The position numbers and the translations under genes were made by a program. A stretch of 64,000 bases of DNA from a bacterium (lineage in GTDB: Bacteria > Armatimonadota > Zipacnadia > Zipacnadales > UBA11051), in contig JAJFUB010000102.1 of the NCBI GenBank assembly GCA_021372615.1, positions 1 to 64,000 on the forward strand. Direction: 5' to 3'. Positions within the stretch are counted from its first letter, which is position 1. Each line of letters starts with the position of its first letter. Shown one piece after another: positions 9,856 through 19,386 of the stretch. The notes beneath the pieces were generated by a model, which ran no database searches, had not been told where the DNA came from, and saw only the letters and a program-made list of their open reading frames with translations.

Positions 9856-12360
9856 ATGCGACCGATCCTGTCGTGCTGTCTCGCCCTCGTTGTCGCCTCT
9901 GCTGCCGCCCATGCCATCACCTACCGGGATGCCACCACTGCCCTCATCGCGAAGCTCTGGGACGCCAACCCACCCGGTGAGGTGCTGTGCCGCGAGGACT
10001 TCTGCGCGGGCAACCTGGACAACTGGAAGCCCGACCAGGGCTGGAGCGTCGTGGACCGGCCGGAGGGGGGCGGGAAGTGCGCGCGGGTCGTCTCCTCCGA
10101 GAAGGAGAACGAGGACCTCATCCTGGCCCGCCACGTCGCCATCACGCCCGGCCACCCCATCGTGGTGTGCTGGCGGACACGCTTCGTGTCCGGTAGCGAG
10201 CCGCTGCACCTGCGCGTGGACTTCTTCGACGCCGCGGGCAAGACCGGCAAGCCGTATGCCCGGCAGGACACGTCGCGCGAGGGCCAGCAGTGGACCGAGA
10301 ATGCGATGCTCGTTTCGGACTGGTTCCCCGCCTACACGCGCGAGATCACCATCTGGTTCCACCACAACCCCGGCGCGAACACGACCTCGCTGCTGTCGGA
10401 CATCCGCATCGTGGACCTGGGGCCGGCGGCCACGGCGCTCGTGGCGGCGGAGCTGCCCCGCGTGCGGGAGATGAGCCGCCAGCTCGTGCGTGATGCGGCC
10501 GGGTTGCCACGCACGCCCCTCGCACAGGCCTGGCGGCAACTCATCGTTGCCGAAGCGGCCCGCGCGGATGCGGCGCTGGCGGCGTGCGCGCGGATGGAGC
10601 CGGGCAGCCCCGATCTCGACCGGGTGCTGGCCGGGCCGGCTACGGCGGTGGCACGACTCACCGAAGCCGTGGCAGGGCTGAAGTCTGGCGTCGTCACTAC
10701 CCGAGGCCTCCTCGCCTATGCCACGACGCCCGTCACGTCGCAGATGGTGCTGCCCTACAGCCCGTCCCTGCACGGGGCGCGCCTGGGGCCATTGGCAGTG
10801 ACCGCCTGCCCGGGCGAGACCGAGTCGGCCAGCCTCGTACTGTGGGCGCCGCAGGGCGTGACGCGCCTGCTGCCCAGTGTGTCGGCGCTCAAGGGCCCCG
10901 GCGGCTCCATCCCGGCGAGCGCCGTGGACGTGAAGTGGGTCAAGTGCTGGTATCAGGCCGGGACGGCGCCGCATGGGGTGGCGCAGGACCGGGCGCACAG
11001 GGTGCTCGTGCCCGAGTTGCTGCTCAACGACGACTCGCTGGTGCGGGTGGACCTGGAGGGGCAGCACAACTCCCTGAAGCTCAGCTTCCCCGCCGGCGCA
11101 CGCTACGTGGGGATAGACGACCCGACGCCGCCCAAGCCCTCCTGGGGCCTGAACCTGAAGACGGACGAGTACCCGGTCCGGGATGCTGCGACGCTGCAGC
11201 CGCTCGACCTGCCGGCCGGGCAGAACAAGCAGGTGTGGCTCACCGTGCGCGTGCCCGAGGGGTGCAAGCCGGGGAGGTATGTCGGTCGGGTGACGCTGAC
11301 GGCGCAGGGCAAGCCGCTGGGCGAGACGCCGCTGACGGTCCAGGTGCTGCCGCTCAAGCTGGAGGCGCCGCGCACGCACTATGACCTGTCCCGCCCGTTC
11401 ACCGGCAGCCTGTACTACTGGGGCGAGCTGGACGGGACCGGGGCGGGCGGCATCGGCTACAAGCTCAAGAGCGAACAGCAGTTCCGCGCGGAACTGCGCG
11501 CCATGGTTGAGCACGGAATCGTCGCGCCCGCCATGATCTGGTCGCCCAAGATCATCTACGTGGACGAGCCCCTGTTCCGCCGACACCTGCAGATGGCGAA
11601 AGAGGCGGGGATGTCCGGGCGACCGCTGTACTTCGCCGACTCTGGGCTCATCGGCGCGCCCACCGAACCGGCCGCGCTGGCGGCGATGCAGGAGAACATC
11701 CGCAAGACCATCCGCGTGGCCGCCGAGTATGGCTTCACCGGCGTGTACTTCTACGGCATTGACGAGGCGCGGGGAGAGAAGCTGCGGGCCGAGCGGACCG
11801 CCTGGCAGGCGGTGCACGAGGCGGGCGGCAAGGTCATCGTGTCCGGCTTCCAGGGCCAACTGGAGGCGGTGGGCGACCTGCTCGATCTGTTCAACCGCGC
11901 CGGGGACCCCGCGGCCGACAACGCCGCCGCCTGGCACGATCGCGGGCATCTCATCTGGAACTACGCCCACCCGCAGACCCCCGCCGAAGACCCCGAGATG
12001 TACCGCCGCAACTACGGCCTGTACCTGTGGCGGATGGACTACGACGGGGCCTGCACGTATTGCTTCATGGACTCCTCGGGGGCGCAGTGGAACGACTTCG
12101 ATGACGACACCTATCGCGACCACTGCCTAGCCTACCCGACGGTGGATGGTGTCGTCACGACGCTGGCGCTGGAAGGCTTCCGCGAGGGGCAAGACGACTT
12201 GCGGTATGTGACCACGCTCAGGACGCTGATCGCCAAGTCGCCGCAGCAGCCCGCAGCCATCGAGGCGGAGAAGTGGCTGGACGGGCTCGACATGCGGACG
12301 GCGGACCTGGGGGCGGTCCGGGCCGAGGTCATCCGACGGATCGAGGGGCTCAGGAAGTAG
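9856..12360 (+). CDS. Secreted GH123/DUF4091-like glycoside hydrolase
   Basis: An 834-residue protein with a signal peptide (MRPILSCCLALVVASAAAHA). Residues about 30-200 look like a carbohydrate-binding beta-sandwich (REDFCAGNLDNW opening, FHHNPGANT). A middle beta domain is followed from about 510 by a TIM barrel with VYFYGIDEARG and HLIWNYAH. The C-terminus, with LALEGFREGQDDLRYVTTLRTL, matches the DUF4091 tail typical of GH123-like beta-N-acetylgalactosaminidases. The family name is a recognition from memory; substrate is unproven. It converges with the C45-type gene, with an 11-bp overlap of the two 3' ends. Confidence 0.7.
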   Translation: MRPILSCCLALVVASAAAHAITYRDATTALIAKLWDANPPGEVLCREDFCAGNLDNWKPDQGWSVVDRPEGGGKCARVVSSEKENEDLILARHVAITPGHPIVVCWRTRFVSGSEPLHLRVDFFDAAGKTGKPYARQDTSREGQQWTENAMLVSDWFPAYTREITIWFHHNPGANTTSLLSDIRIVDLGPAATALVAAELPRVREMSRQLVRDAAGLPRTPLAQAWRQLIVAEAARADAALAACARMEPGSPDLDRVLAGPATAVARLTEAVAGLKSGVVTTRGLLAYATTPVTSQMVLPYSPSLHGARLGPLAVTACPGETESASLVLWAPQGVTRLLPSVSALKGPGGSIPASAVDVKWVKCWYQAGTAPHGVAQDRAHRVLVPELLLNDDSLVRVDLEGQHNSLKLSFPAGARYVGIDDPTPPKPSWGLNLKTDEYPVRDAATLQPLDLPAGQNKQVWLTVRVPEGCKPGRYVGRVTLTAQGKPLGETPLTVQVLPLKLEAPRTHYDLSRPFTGSLYYWGELDGTGAGGIGYKLKSEQQFRAELRAMVEHGIVAPAMIWSPKIIYVDEPLFRRHLQMAKEAGMSGRPLYFADSGLIGAPTEPAALAAMQENIRKTIRVAAEYGFTGVYFYGIDEARGEKLRAERTAWQAVHEAGGKVIVSGFQGQLEAVGDLLDLFNRAGDPAADNAAAWHDRGHLIWNYAHPQTPAEDPEMYRRNYGLYLWRMDYDGACTYCFMDSSGAQWNDFDDDTYRDHCLAYPTVDGVVTTLALEGFREGQDDLRYVTTLRTLIAKSPQQPAAIEAEKWLDGLDMRTADLGAVRAEVIRRIEGLRK

Positions 12361-13546
12361 CCCGCGCGGCGGTGTCGGCCGCGAACTGTGCCAGGCACTC
12401 GCGGGCAGCTGCTGCGTTGCCTGCGGCCAGCAGGGCCTGCGCGTCGGTCTCGGCTGCCTGACGGCGTTGCTCCGTCTGCGCTTCGAACTGCTGCCATGAC
12501 GCCAGTGGCACACGACGCTGCCAGTGGGCGAAGGTGGCGCCATTGGCATAGGCTTCGGGGGTGCCCGTTGCGCCCATGTGCAGGGGGAAGTAGCCTGTCT
12601 CGTCGGCCTTGCCCAGCGCCGCCCAGGCGCAGGTGAACAGATCCGGGCGGTCCGGGTCAATCTGCACCGTCAGCGAGGAGCAGTTGCCGGCCACGCACAC
12701 GCCCGGCAGGCGCGAGGCGGCGTCGAAGTCGGCGGGCGTCAGCCTCCCCCGCCGCTCGTCCAGCAGGGGGCGCAGGCCCTCACGCTCCACGGTCTGCACG
12801 CAGCCGTCCCGCGTCTCGGACGTGACTTCGACCTTGCCGTGGGCGTTGTAGACCACCATGGCGTGACCGGTGGCGTCAGCGAAGGCCCAGTTGGTGGCGA
12901 TGTTGCCCCCGGCGTACCAGCCCCGGTCGTTCATCATCCGCACGATTTCCAGCGCCTCGGCGCAGGTCGTCGCCGTCTCGGCGATGTGGCGCAGGCCGTA
13001 GGGGTTCATCAGACCCCCGTAGTAGGGGTCGGGGTCGCTGCCGGCCTGGTCGGCCGAGCCGGCGAGCCCGGCAGCGTTGACCATCATCATCGCGCCGGTG
13101 TCGCTCGTGTCGCCGACAGAGATGAAGGGCAGGACGCCCGGCACGAGCGTCTCCTTGCGGTAGAAGGCCTGGGGGCGCGCGAGGTTGTCGCGGTTCTTGT
13201 GGAAGAGCGGGCGGCCGTCAGCCGTGGCGGAGCCGACGGCCGCATAGGAGATGCAGTCTTCCGCGAACAGTAGCCCCCGGTAGCGGCCTACGAGGCAGGC
13301 CAGGTAGAGATCGAGGCTGACGCCGGCCACCTGCGCGATGGCGGCGGCTTCGTCGAGCCAGTGGGGTGCGAGCTGCCGGACAATCCCGACATGACGCTGC
13401 GAACGCGCCACCAGGGTGGCCTCGTCCTGCCCGTGCTCATCGCGGGCGAGGCGCAGGAACTCGTCCAGATGGGCGACGATGTCGCCCCGGTTCATCTCGC
13501 CCCACTCACGGCCGATGGCGTCAGGGGAGCCGCATAGGTGGACCAT
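12350..13546 (-). CDS. C45-type acyltransferase/amidohydrolase (penicillin acyltransferase-like)
   Basis: A 398-residue protein of the acyl-CoA:6-aminopenicillanate acyltransferase (peptidase C45) type, an Ntn-hydrolase fold. The expected nucleophile is the Cys of EDCISYAAVG (about residue 97), exposed by self-cleavage. Further family signatures are LFHKNRDN (Arg and Asp), NAAGLAGSAD and VAGNCSSLTV. Members act on amide bonds of fatty-acyl amines or small peptides; substrate is unknown here. GAGGTT sits upstream of ATG 13546. It ends tail-to-tail with the GH123-like gene and starts next to a pair of short hairpins. No signal peptide is seen, so it is probably cytoplasmic. Confidence 0.85.
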   Translation of the reverse strand: MVHLCGSPDAIGREWGEMNRGDIVAHLDEFLRLARDEHGQDEATLVARSQRHVGIVRQLAPHWLDEAAAIAQVAGVSLDLYLACLVGRYRGLLFAEDCISYAAVGSATADGRPLFHKNRDNLARPQAFYRKETLVPGVLPFISVGDTSDTGAMMMVNAAGLAGSADQAGSDPDPYYGGLMNPYGLRHIAETATTCAEALEIVRMMNDRGWYAGGNIATNWAFADATGHAMVVYNAHGKVEVTSETRDGCVQTVEREGLRPLLDERRGRLTPADFDAASRLPGVCVAGNCSSLTVQIDPDRPDLFTCAWAALGKADETGYFPLHMGATGTPEAYANGATFAHWQRRVPLASWQQFEAQTEQRRQAAETDAQALLAAGNAAAARECLAQFAADTAARATS

Positions 13547-13566
13547 TGTGTCAACCTCGGAAAGTC

Positions 13567-13627
13567 AGTAGGGCAGGCGGCTCGCCTGCCCTACTGGAGT
13601 GTCCCTGCGCGGGCGAGCTGCCCGCGC
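13567..13627. repeat. Two adjacent hairpin repeats
   Basis: AGTAGGGCAGGCG (13567-13579) and CGCCTGCCCTACT (13583-13595) form a perfect 13-bp stem with a 3-nt loop. GCGCGGGC (13607-13614) and GCCCGCGC (13620-13627) form an 8-bp stem. They lie between two minus-strand genes and resemble the other GC-rich palindromes of this window. Confidence 0.75.
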
Positions 13628-13653
13628 TACTGTGACTGCGGCACGCGCATGGG

Positions 13654-14916
13654 CTACCCCGCCCGCCCCGTAATCGCCTTCGTCGCGGCTGATTCCTCGG
13701 CGGCGAGATACGTCGTGTCGCCCTCGCGGATGCGCTGGACGGCCTTGCTGACGGCCGCGCAGATGTACTCGTTGTCGTTCTGGCTCATGCGCGGGTGCAT
13801 CGGAATGCAGAACAGCCGCTTGGCAATGACCTCGGACTTGGGCACTTCCTGCCCCGGCACACGGTCGCGGATGAACGGCACCGTGTTGTGACACGGTGGG
13901 TTGGCGACGACGCTGGAGACCTTGTAGTCCTCGATGAGGATCTTCATGAGCTGGTCGCGCTTGGCGCCGGCCCATGCCTCGGGTACCAGCAGTGTGTACA
14001 GGTAGTACGTGTGCTTGACCTCCGGGGCCTCATACGGCAGCGTCAGCTCCGGCACGTCCTTGAGCATCTCGTTGCGGGCCTTGGCCACGGCGTAGCGCTC
14101 GGCGAGCATCTGCGGGAGCTTCCGGAGCTGCACGAGGCCGACGGCGGCCTGGATCTTGGTCATCTTGTAGTTGCTGCCCCAGCCGGTGGCCCAGCCGAAC
14201 TGCCGCAGGCCGCGCAGGCGCAGGGCCAGATCCGGGTCGTCCACCGTGACGCCGCCGCCTTCGCCCAGGGTCGTCATGAGCTTCTGGGTGTGGAACGACA
14301 GGACGCTCATCCAGGCGCCGTGGGTGTTCTTCTTGCCCTTGTACTCGCCGCCCATGCAGCGGGCCACGTCGCCGATGAACTTGGCGGGGCCGAACTCGGG
14401 GTGCGGGTTGGCGGCGGCGATCTCCTGGTACTTGTCGATCGGCGCCGAATACCCGTTCATGTGGGTGACCATCATGGCCCGGGTGTTCTTGGTCAGCTTC
14501 TTGGCCACGTCATCCACATCGGCGCACAGCGTCTGCGGGTCCACTTCGCACAGCACGAGCTTGGCCCGCTGCCCCAGTACGGCCATCAGGGCCGCCCGGA
14601 AGTTCACCGAGGGGACGATGACCTCGTCTTCGGGCCGCAGGTCCAGGCACATGAGGGTCATGTCCAGGCCGCTGCCGGCCCCGTTGATGCTCACGCAGTC
14701 CTGGGTCTGGCAGTACTCGGCCAGGGCCGCCTCGAACTCTTCGATCTCCGGGCAGATGAACCCGAAGCCCTTGGTCGGATCGAATGACTCCCGGACGGTC
14801 CGGTTGAGGACCTCCATCTCTTCTTCGCCGTAATAGCCGCCGAGCAGCGGCTCATTCGGCCAGGCAACCTCCAGGCTGCCGGTGGCCAGGATCTTGTCGC
14901 TGGTGACCGCATCCAT
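13654..14916 (-). CDS. DegT/DnrJ/EryC1/StrS-family aminotransferase (first)
   Basis: A 420-residue PLP enzyme of the family that transaminates keto-sugars for surface polysaccharides or antibiotics. The Schiff-base lysine is in SFHTQK (LSFHTQKLMTTLGEGGG); INGAGSGLDMTLM forms the phosphate-binding turn; VIVPSVNF and MNGYSAPID are family signatures. The extended reading frame beyond ATG 14916 has no family similarity. The chosen ATG has AGGAGG about 8 bp upstream. It lacks a neighbouring nucleotide-sugar synthesis cluster. A second, more divergent DegT gene lies at 19387-20544. Confidence 0.92.
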   Translation of the reverse strand: MDAVTSDKILATGSLEVAWPNEPLLGGYYGEEEMEVLNRTVRESFDPTKGFGFICPEIEEFEAALAEYCQTQDCVSINGAGSGLDMTLMCLDLRPEDEVIVPSVNFRAALMAVLGQRAKLVLCEVDPQTLCADVDDVAKKLTKNTRAMMVTHMNGYSAPIDKYQEIAAANPHPEFGPAKFIGDVARCMGGEYKGKKNTHGAWMSVLSFHTQKLMTTLGEGGGVTVDDPDLALRLRGLRQFGWATGWGSNYKMTKIQAAVGLVQLRKLPQMLAERYAVAKARNEMLKDVPELTLPYEAPEVKHTYYLYTLLVPEAWAGAKRDQLMKILIEDYKVSSVVANPPCHNTVPFIRDRVPGQEVPKSEVIAKRLFCIPMHPRMSQNDNEYICAAVSKAVQRIREGDTTYLAAEESAATKAITGRAG

Positions 14917-15010
14917 TGCGCTCAAACCTCCTGTTGCTGACGCGCGTGTTGGTGATAGCTTCCCCGCCCGTTCAGGGTTCCCTTCTTTGCCCAGGCGGGC
15001 GGAACGGCAA

Positions 15011-15034
15011 CAGCCCGGCGCGAGCGCCGGGCTG
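15011..15034 (-). terminator. Hairpin after the foldase gene
   Basis: Perfect 11-bp stem (CAGCCCGGCGC/GCGCCGGGCTG) with a 2-nt loop, 20 bp downstream of the foldase stop codon on the minus strand. There is only a weak T content after it, so termination is probable but not certain. Confidence 0.55.
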
Positions 15035-15053
15035 CGGTGGGCACGGGCGGCCT

Positions 15054-15983
15054 CTATTGGGCAGGGGCAGGGGCGGCACCCGGCACGGGCGAGCCCTCGG
15101 ACGGGAACTGCACCTTGGATTCGACCTTGGCCCCCTTCAGGATCTCGGTGCGCTTGGCCAGGGTCAGGCTCATCAGTTGCCGCCGGCGCAGCATGTCGCG
15201 CAGTGTTGCGCCCACTTCCTCGAAGGGCGGGACGCGGGCGGCCTTGAAGCCGATGCGCTTGAGCAGGTGCCAGCCCATCGCCGACTGCACCGGCGGGCTG
15301 ATCTCGTTCTGGGCCTTGAGCGCGAAGGCTGCCTTCTGGAAGTCGGTATCGCCATTGGGTACGAAGCCCATGTCGCCGCCGTTCTCGCGGGTGCGGGCGT
15401 CGAGGCTGGACTTCTTGGCGGCCTCCTCCCAGGTGGTCTTGCCGGTGGTGATCTGCGTGCGCAGGGCCTGGGCCTCTTCGGGGGTCTTCACCAGAATGTG
15501 GGCGACGCGGACCTGCGCAGGCTCTCCCACGGCTTCCTTGTTCGCCTGGTAGAGGCGCGCCACGTCCTCGTCGCTGACGCTGATCTGCTTCTCCACCATC
15601 TTCTCGATCAGCATCTGGTCGTACAGCCCGGCGACGAAGGCCTCGGGGGTGAGGGCCTGCTTGGCGAGCCACGTGGCAAAGGTCTCGCCGGTCATGGGCG
15701 CGCGGGCGTCAATCGGGGCCTGGGTGGCCTGGAAGCGCCGCTCCAGCTCCTCCTGGGTGACGCTGACGCCGGCGGCCTTGGCCGCCTGGCGGATGGCGAG
15801 GTTGCCGCACATGTCGCGCAGGACGCGCTCGCCGTAACGGGCCTGCAGGGCACTGAGGAACTGGGACTGGGTGATGACCTCACCGTTGACGATGGCTGCA
15901 GGCTTGTCGGCCGGAGCCTGGGCGTACGCCCCGACCGCTACCAACAGCAGCAGCGGCCAGACAAGCCGCACAAGGTGCTTCAT
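15054..15983 (-). CDS. Parvulin-type peptidyl-prolyl isomerase (PrsA/SurA-like foldase)
   Basis: A 309-residue exported foldase. The signal peptide (MKHLVRLVWPLLLLVAVGAYAQA) is followed by a SurA_N-like helical domain opening with AAIVNGEVITQSQF, then a parvulin domain at about residues 155-250 (VRVAHILVKTPEEA, ENGGDMGFVPNGD, GWHLLKRIG) and a Pro/Ala-rich tail. It assists folding of exported proteins, which fits the many secreted enzymes nearby. No lipobox is present, unlike Gram-positive PrsA. Its ATG overlaps the stop of the CapA-like gene (ATGA), so the two are translationally coupled. Confidence 0.9.
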   Translation of the reverse strand: MKHLVRLVWPLLLLVAVGAYAQAPADKPAAIVNGEVITQSQFLSALQARYGERVLRDMCGNLAIRQAAKAAGVSVTQEELERRFQATQAPIDARAPMTGETFATWLAKQALTPEAFVAGLYDQMLIEKMVEKQISVSDEDVARLYQANKEAVGEPAQVRVAHILVKTPEEAQALRTQITTGKTTWEEAAKKSSLDARTRENGGDMGFVPNGDTDFQKAAFALKAQNEISPPVQSAMGWHLLKRIGFKAARVPPFEEVGATLRDMLRRRQLMSLTLAKRTEILKGAKVESKVQFPSEGSPVPGAAPAPAQ

Positions 15984-17164
15984 GGGTTGCTTCCTTTCGT
16001 GTCTGCGACGGCGCCTGACGCAGGGATGCGGAGCCAGGCCTTGCCGTTCCTGATCTGCAGTTGCGTGCCCAGCGGCTGGGAGATGCGCACCAGGCGGGCC
16101 AGGATCTTGTCGCGCCGGTCGGCCGCGGGGTAGATCGGGCCCATGCGGGCGCGGGGGATCCAGATGGGCTTGGCCATGATCTGCCAGCCCCAGCCTTCGG
16201 CGTAGTCAATCTTGAAGATGGCGCTCTCCATGCGCTCACCCTCGCGCTGGTCGAACACGAAGTTGCCCATCGAGTATAGGATGGGCTTGCCCTGGAAGAC
16301 CTCCAGGCCTTGCAGCGTGTGCGGATGGTGCCCCAGCACGATGTCGGCCCCGGCCTCGATGGCCGCGTGGGCGGTGTCCTTCTGTCGCTGGCTGGGCATG
16401 GACTGGTACTCTTCACCCCAGTGGAACGAGACACACAGGATGTCGCACTGGGAGCGGGCAGCGCGGATCTGGGCGATGAGGTTGCTGCGGTCCGGGCTGA
16501 CCTTGTTGTACGAGCCGTGGTTGATGGTCAGGTCGGTGGCCCCAAGGAAGCCCATGCGCACCGGGTACGCCCCGACGCTCAGGAGGGCCGGGCGGCCGCC
16601 CTGGCGGTCACGGTCGGCGCCGCAGTACTTGATGGCGTGCTTATCCAGAACGCCCAGGGTCTGCATGATGCCTTCGCGGCCGGCGTTCAGGGAGTGGTTG
16701 TTGGCCAGGGTGACGACGTCGAAGCCCCCGTCCAGGAGCACCTGAACCGTCGCCGGGCGGGCCCGGAAGATGCAGTCACTCGGGGCATGGGGCCCCACGG
16801 TGGACAGAGGCGATTCGAGGTTGGCGAAGCTCACGTCGGCGTCTGCGGTGAGGCCCTTGACCTTCGCCAGGATGCTATGCACGCCGTTCTTGCGGATGGC
16901 GTCGTCCACGTTGCGGTCGGTCATGCAGTCACCGACCGCGACCATGGTGAACTTGCGGCAGGCAGGGGCCTGCTGCGCCGGCGAATCGGCCGTCACCGGG
17001 GCCGGCGCGGCGGCCGGGTTGGCGGCGACAGGTGCGACGGCCATCGGTTGTGCCTGGTAGTATGCGCCAACGGGAGTGACGCCCCCCAAACAGCGCATGG
17101 TGACCCCCAACAGGACCACACCGCACAACCCGATGACAAGAGGAGCGGACCGCTTCATATCCAT
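15980..17164 (-). CDS. CapA-like metallophosphatase (PGA_cap family)
   Basis: A 394-residue protein of the CapA/PgsA family, a calcineurin-like metallophosphoesterase fold linked to poly-gamma-glutamate capsule synthesis in some bacteria. The N-terminus has a membrane anchor or signal (APLVIGLCGVVLLGV) and an Ala/Pro-rich linker. Metal-site motifs are VGDCMTDR, ANLESPLS, ANNHSLNAG, FHWGEEY and LGHHPHTLQG, followed by SMGNFVFDQ. No capB or capC genes are visible, so a capsule role is uncertain. The stop overlaps the start of the foldase gene by 4 bp. CGAGGTC lies before ATG 17164; ATG 17158 is an alternative. Confidence 0.9.
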   Translation of the reverse strand: MDMKRSAPLVIGLCGVVLLGVTMRCLGGVTPVGAYYQAQPMAVAPVAANPAAAPAPVTADSPAQQAPACRKFTMVAVGDCMTDRNVDDAIRKNGVHSILAKVKGLTADADVSFANLESPLSTVGPHAPSDCIFRARPATVQVLLDGGFDVVTLANNHSLNAGREGIMQTLGVLDKHAIKYCGADRDRQGGRPALLSVGAYPVRMGFLGATDLTINHGSYNKVSPDRSNLIAQIRAARSQCDILCVSFHWGEEYQSMPSQRQKDTAHAAIEAGADIVLGHHPHTLQGLEVFQGKPILYSMGNFVFDQREGERMESAIFKIDYAEGWGWQIMAKPIWIPRARMGPIYPAADRRDKILARLVRISQPLGTQLQIRNGKAWLRIPASGAVADTKGSNP

Positions 17165-17268
17165 GTTAGACCTCGGAATGCGACAAGGGTTTCCTCTTCG
17201 TGCGGTGCATGATAGGGGAGCACAATCGCAGGAGTCAACGCAAGCGGCTCAAAATGCCCTCAAGCCCC

Positions 17269-17382
17269 TATTTCGGGGACACCATACTTAATTCGACGTC
17301 GACAGTGCCGGACGACAGGCCACGCGGGGCGGAATTAAGTATGGTGTCCCCGAAATAGCGGATGGTGTCCCCGAAATAGCGG
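17269..17382. repeat. REP-type inverted repeat (26-bp arms) with partial third copy
   Basis: Arms 17269-17294 and 17332-17357 are perfect 26-bp inverted repeats containing GGGGACACCATACTTAATT, separated by 37 bp. An 18- to 20-bp partial direct copy (ATGGTGTCCCCGAAATAGCG) follows at 17362-17381. From memory, this motif is widespread next to REP-associated tyrosine transposase genes, but no such gene is present here. It lies between the divergent CapA-like and MoxR genes. The rest of the 257-bp gap holds the moxR promoter. Confidence 0.85.
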
Positions 17383-17386
17383 TGGG

Positions 17387-17415
17387 TTGACGGTGCAGGG
17401 GGGCAGTGCTACGAT
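17387..17415 (+). promoter_or_regulatory. Promoter of the MoxR gene
   Basis: TTGACG (17387-17392), 17-bp spacer, TACGAT (17410-17415). The predicted transcription start falls at about 17422, the same base as the GTG start codon, suggesting a leaderless mRNA. Confidence 0.65.
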
Positions 17416-17421
17416 AGCCGC

Positions 17422-18447
<1,026 letters not shown>

Positions 18448-18485
18448 GCGCACGAGGCTGCTCGCCGCCGGCTCAGCGCGCAAAA

Positions 18486-18510
18486 GCCGGGCGTCTGGGT
18501 GACGCCCGGC
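18486..18510 (-). terminator. Terminator of rpsR (possibly bidirectional)
   Basis: GCCGGGCGTC/GACGCCCGGC 10-bp perfect stem with a 5-nt loop. On the minus strand it is followed by TTTTGCG, a good fit for an intrinsic terminator of rpsR. On the plus strand the T content is weaker (GTTGTCGTCTTGTT) but may also end the MoxR transcript. Confidence 0.85.
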
Positions 18511-18536
18511 GTTGTCGTCTTGTTGCGCCTGGCTGG

Positions 18537-18794
18537 TTAGCCGGAGGTGTACGGCAGCAGCGCGATCTCGCGAGCGCGCTTGATGGCGCCCGCCAGACGG
18601 TTCTGGTGCCGGCGGCAGGTGCCGGTCTGGCGCGCCTTGCGGATGCGCTTGCGGTCGTCTATGAACTGCTCGAGCATGCGGACGTTCTTGTAGTCAATGA
18701 CCCGCGCCTGCGGCTCAACGCAGAACAGACAGACCTTCTTCTTGCGGCGGCGCAGACCGCCGCGCTCACCACGGGGACCCGATTCATGTGCCAC
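18537..18794 (-). CDS. rpsR: 30S ribosomal protein S18
   Basis: An 85-residue S18, matching the usual length, with the conserved KVCLFC, IDYKNVRML, RKRIRKARQTGTCRRHQ and LAGAIKRAREIALLPYT segments. The CLFC pair plus a Cys further on resembles the zinc-binding C+ form seen in some phyla. Start codon is GTG 18794 with AAGGGA upstream. It has its own consensus-like promoter and terminator, so it is expressed alone. In many bacteria it is between rpsF/ssb and rplI, and none of those genes is nearby. Confidence 0.96.
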   Translation of the reverse strand: MAHESGPRGERGGLRRRKKKVCLFCVEPQARVIDYKNVRMLEQFIDDRKRIRKARQTGTCRRHQNRLAGAIKRAREIALLPYTSG

Positions 18795-18847
18795 GACGTA
18801 ACATCCCTTCCTGCGGACCCACGGTCCGGCGGCAACTTGAGAGTGTT

Positions 18848-18876
18848 AGTATAGCGACACAGCGGCCGCAGGTCAA
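18848..18876 (-). promoter_or_regulatory. Sigma-70 promoter of rpsR
   Basis: Minus-strand TTGACC (18876-18871), 17-bp spacer, TATACT (18853-18848), about 54 bp before the GTG start. It lies in the intergenic space shared with the divergent RidA-like gene. Confidence 0.8.
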
Positions 18877-18904
18877 ACATTTTGGCATCCCTGCGAGGGC
18901 AGAC

Positions 18905-19294
18905 ATGCGACAGACGGTACAGTCCCCCGACGTTCCTACCCCCAAGACGGCGTACAGCCAGGCCATGCTCGCCTCCGGGAGCCGCCTGCTGTTCATCTCC
19001 GGCCAGGTGGCCGTGGACGCCGCCGGGCAACTGGTCGGCAAGGATGACTTCCGGGCGCAGGTGCACCAGGTGTTCCGCAACCTGCAGGCCAACCTGGAGG
19101 CGGCCGGAGCGACGTGGGCGGACGTGGTCAAGCTCACCGTGCTCCTGACCGACATGGCGGACTTCCCCATCTTCAATGAGGTGCGTCAGGAGTACCTGCA
19201 GCCCCCCTTCCCCACCGCGACGACCGCCGCCGTCAGCGCCCTGGTCTCGCCGGACTGGCTCGTGGAGATCGAGGCCGTGGCGGTACTGGAGTAG
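18905..19294 (+). CDS. RidA/YjgF-family protein
   Basis: A 129-residue RidA-superfamily protein. Typical members trimerise and hydrolyse reactive enamine/imine intermediates. Family signatures are LFISGQVAVDAAGQLVG, VFRNLQANLEAAGATWADVVKLTV, LTDMADFPIFNEV and IEAVAVL. The catalytic Arg found in the P-A-R-S motif of active RidA is not at the expected place: the segment reads FPTATTAAVSAL. It may therefore lack imine deaminase activity and belong to an Rid subgroup of unknown function. Start is ATG 18905; upstream in-frame sequence covers the rpsR promoter and is rejected. Confidence 0.9.
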   Translation: MRQTVQSPDVPTPKTAYSQAMLASGSRLLFISGQVAVDAAGQLVGKDDFRAQVHQVFRNLQANLEAAGATWADVVKLTVLLTDMADFPIFNEVRQEYLQPPFPTATTAAVSALVSPDWLVEIEAVAVLE

Positions 19295-19386
19295 CCCACG
19301 ACAGCCTTCGCGCTGGCCGGGGCAGGTGGCGCTCTTCTTCGCGCGGAAGGCGCAGGCTGACGTCAGCAACAGGGGAGGTGAGCCTG

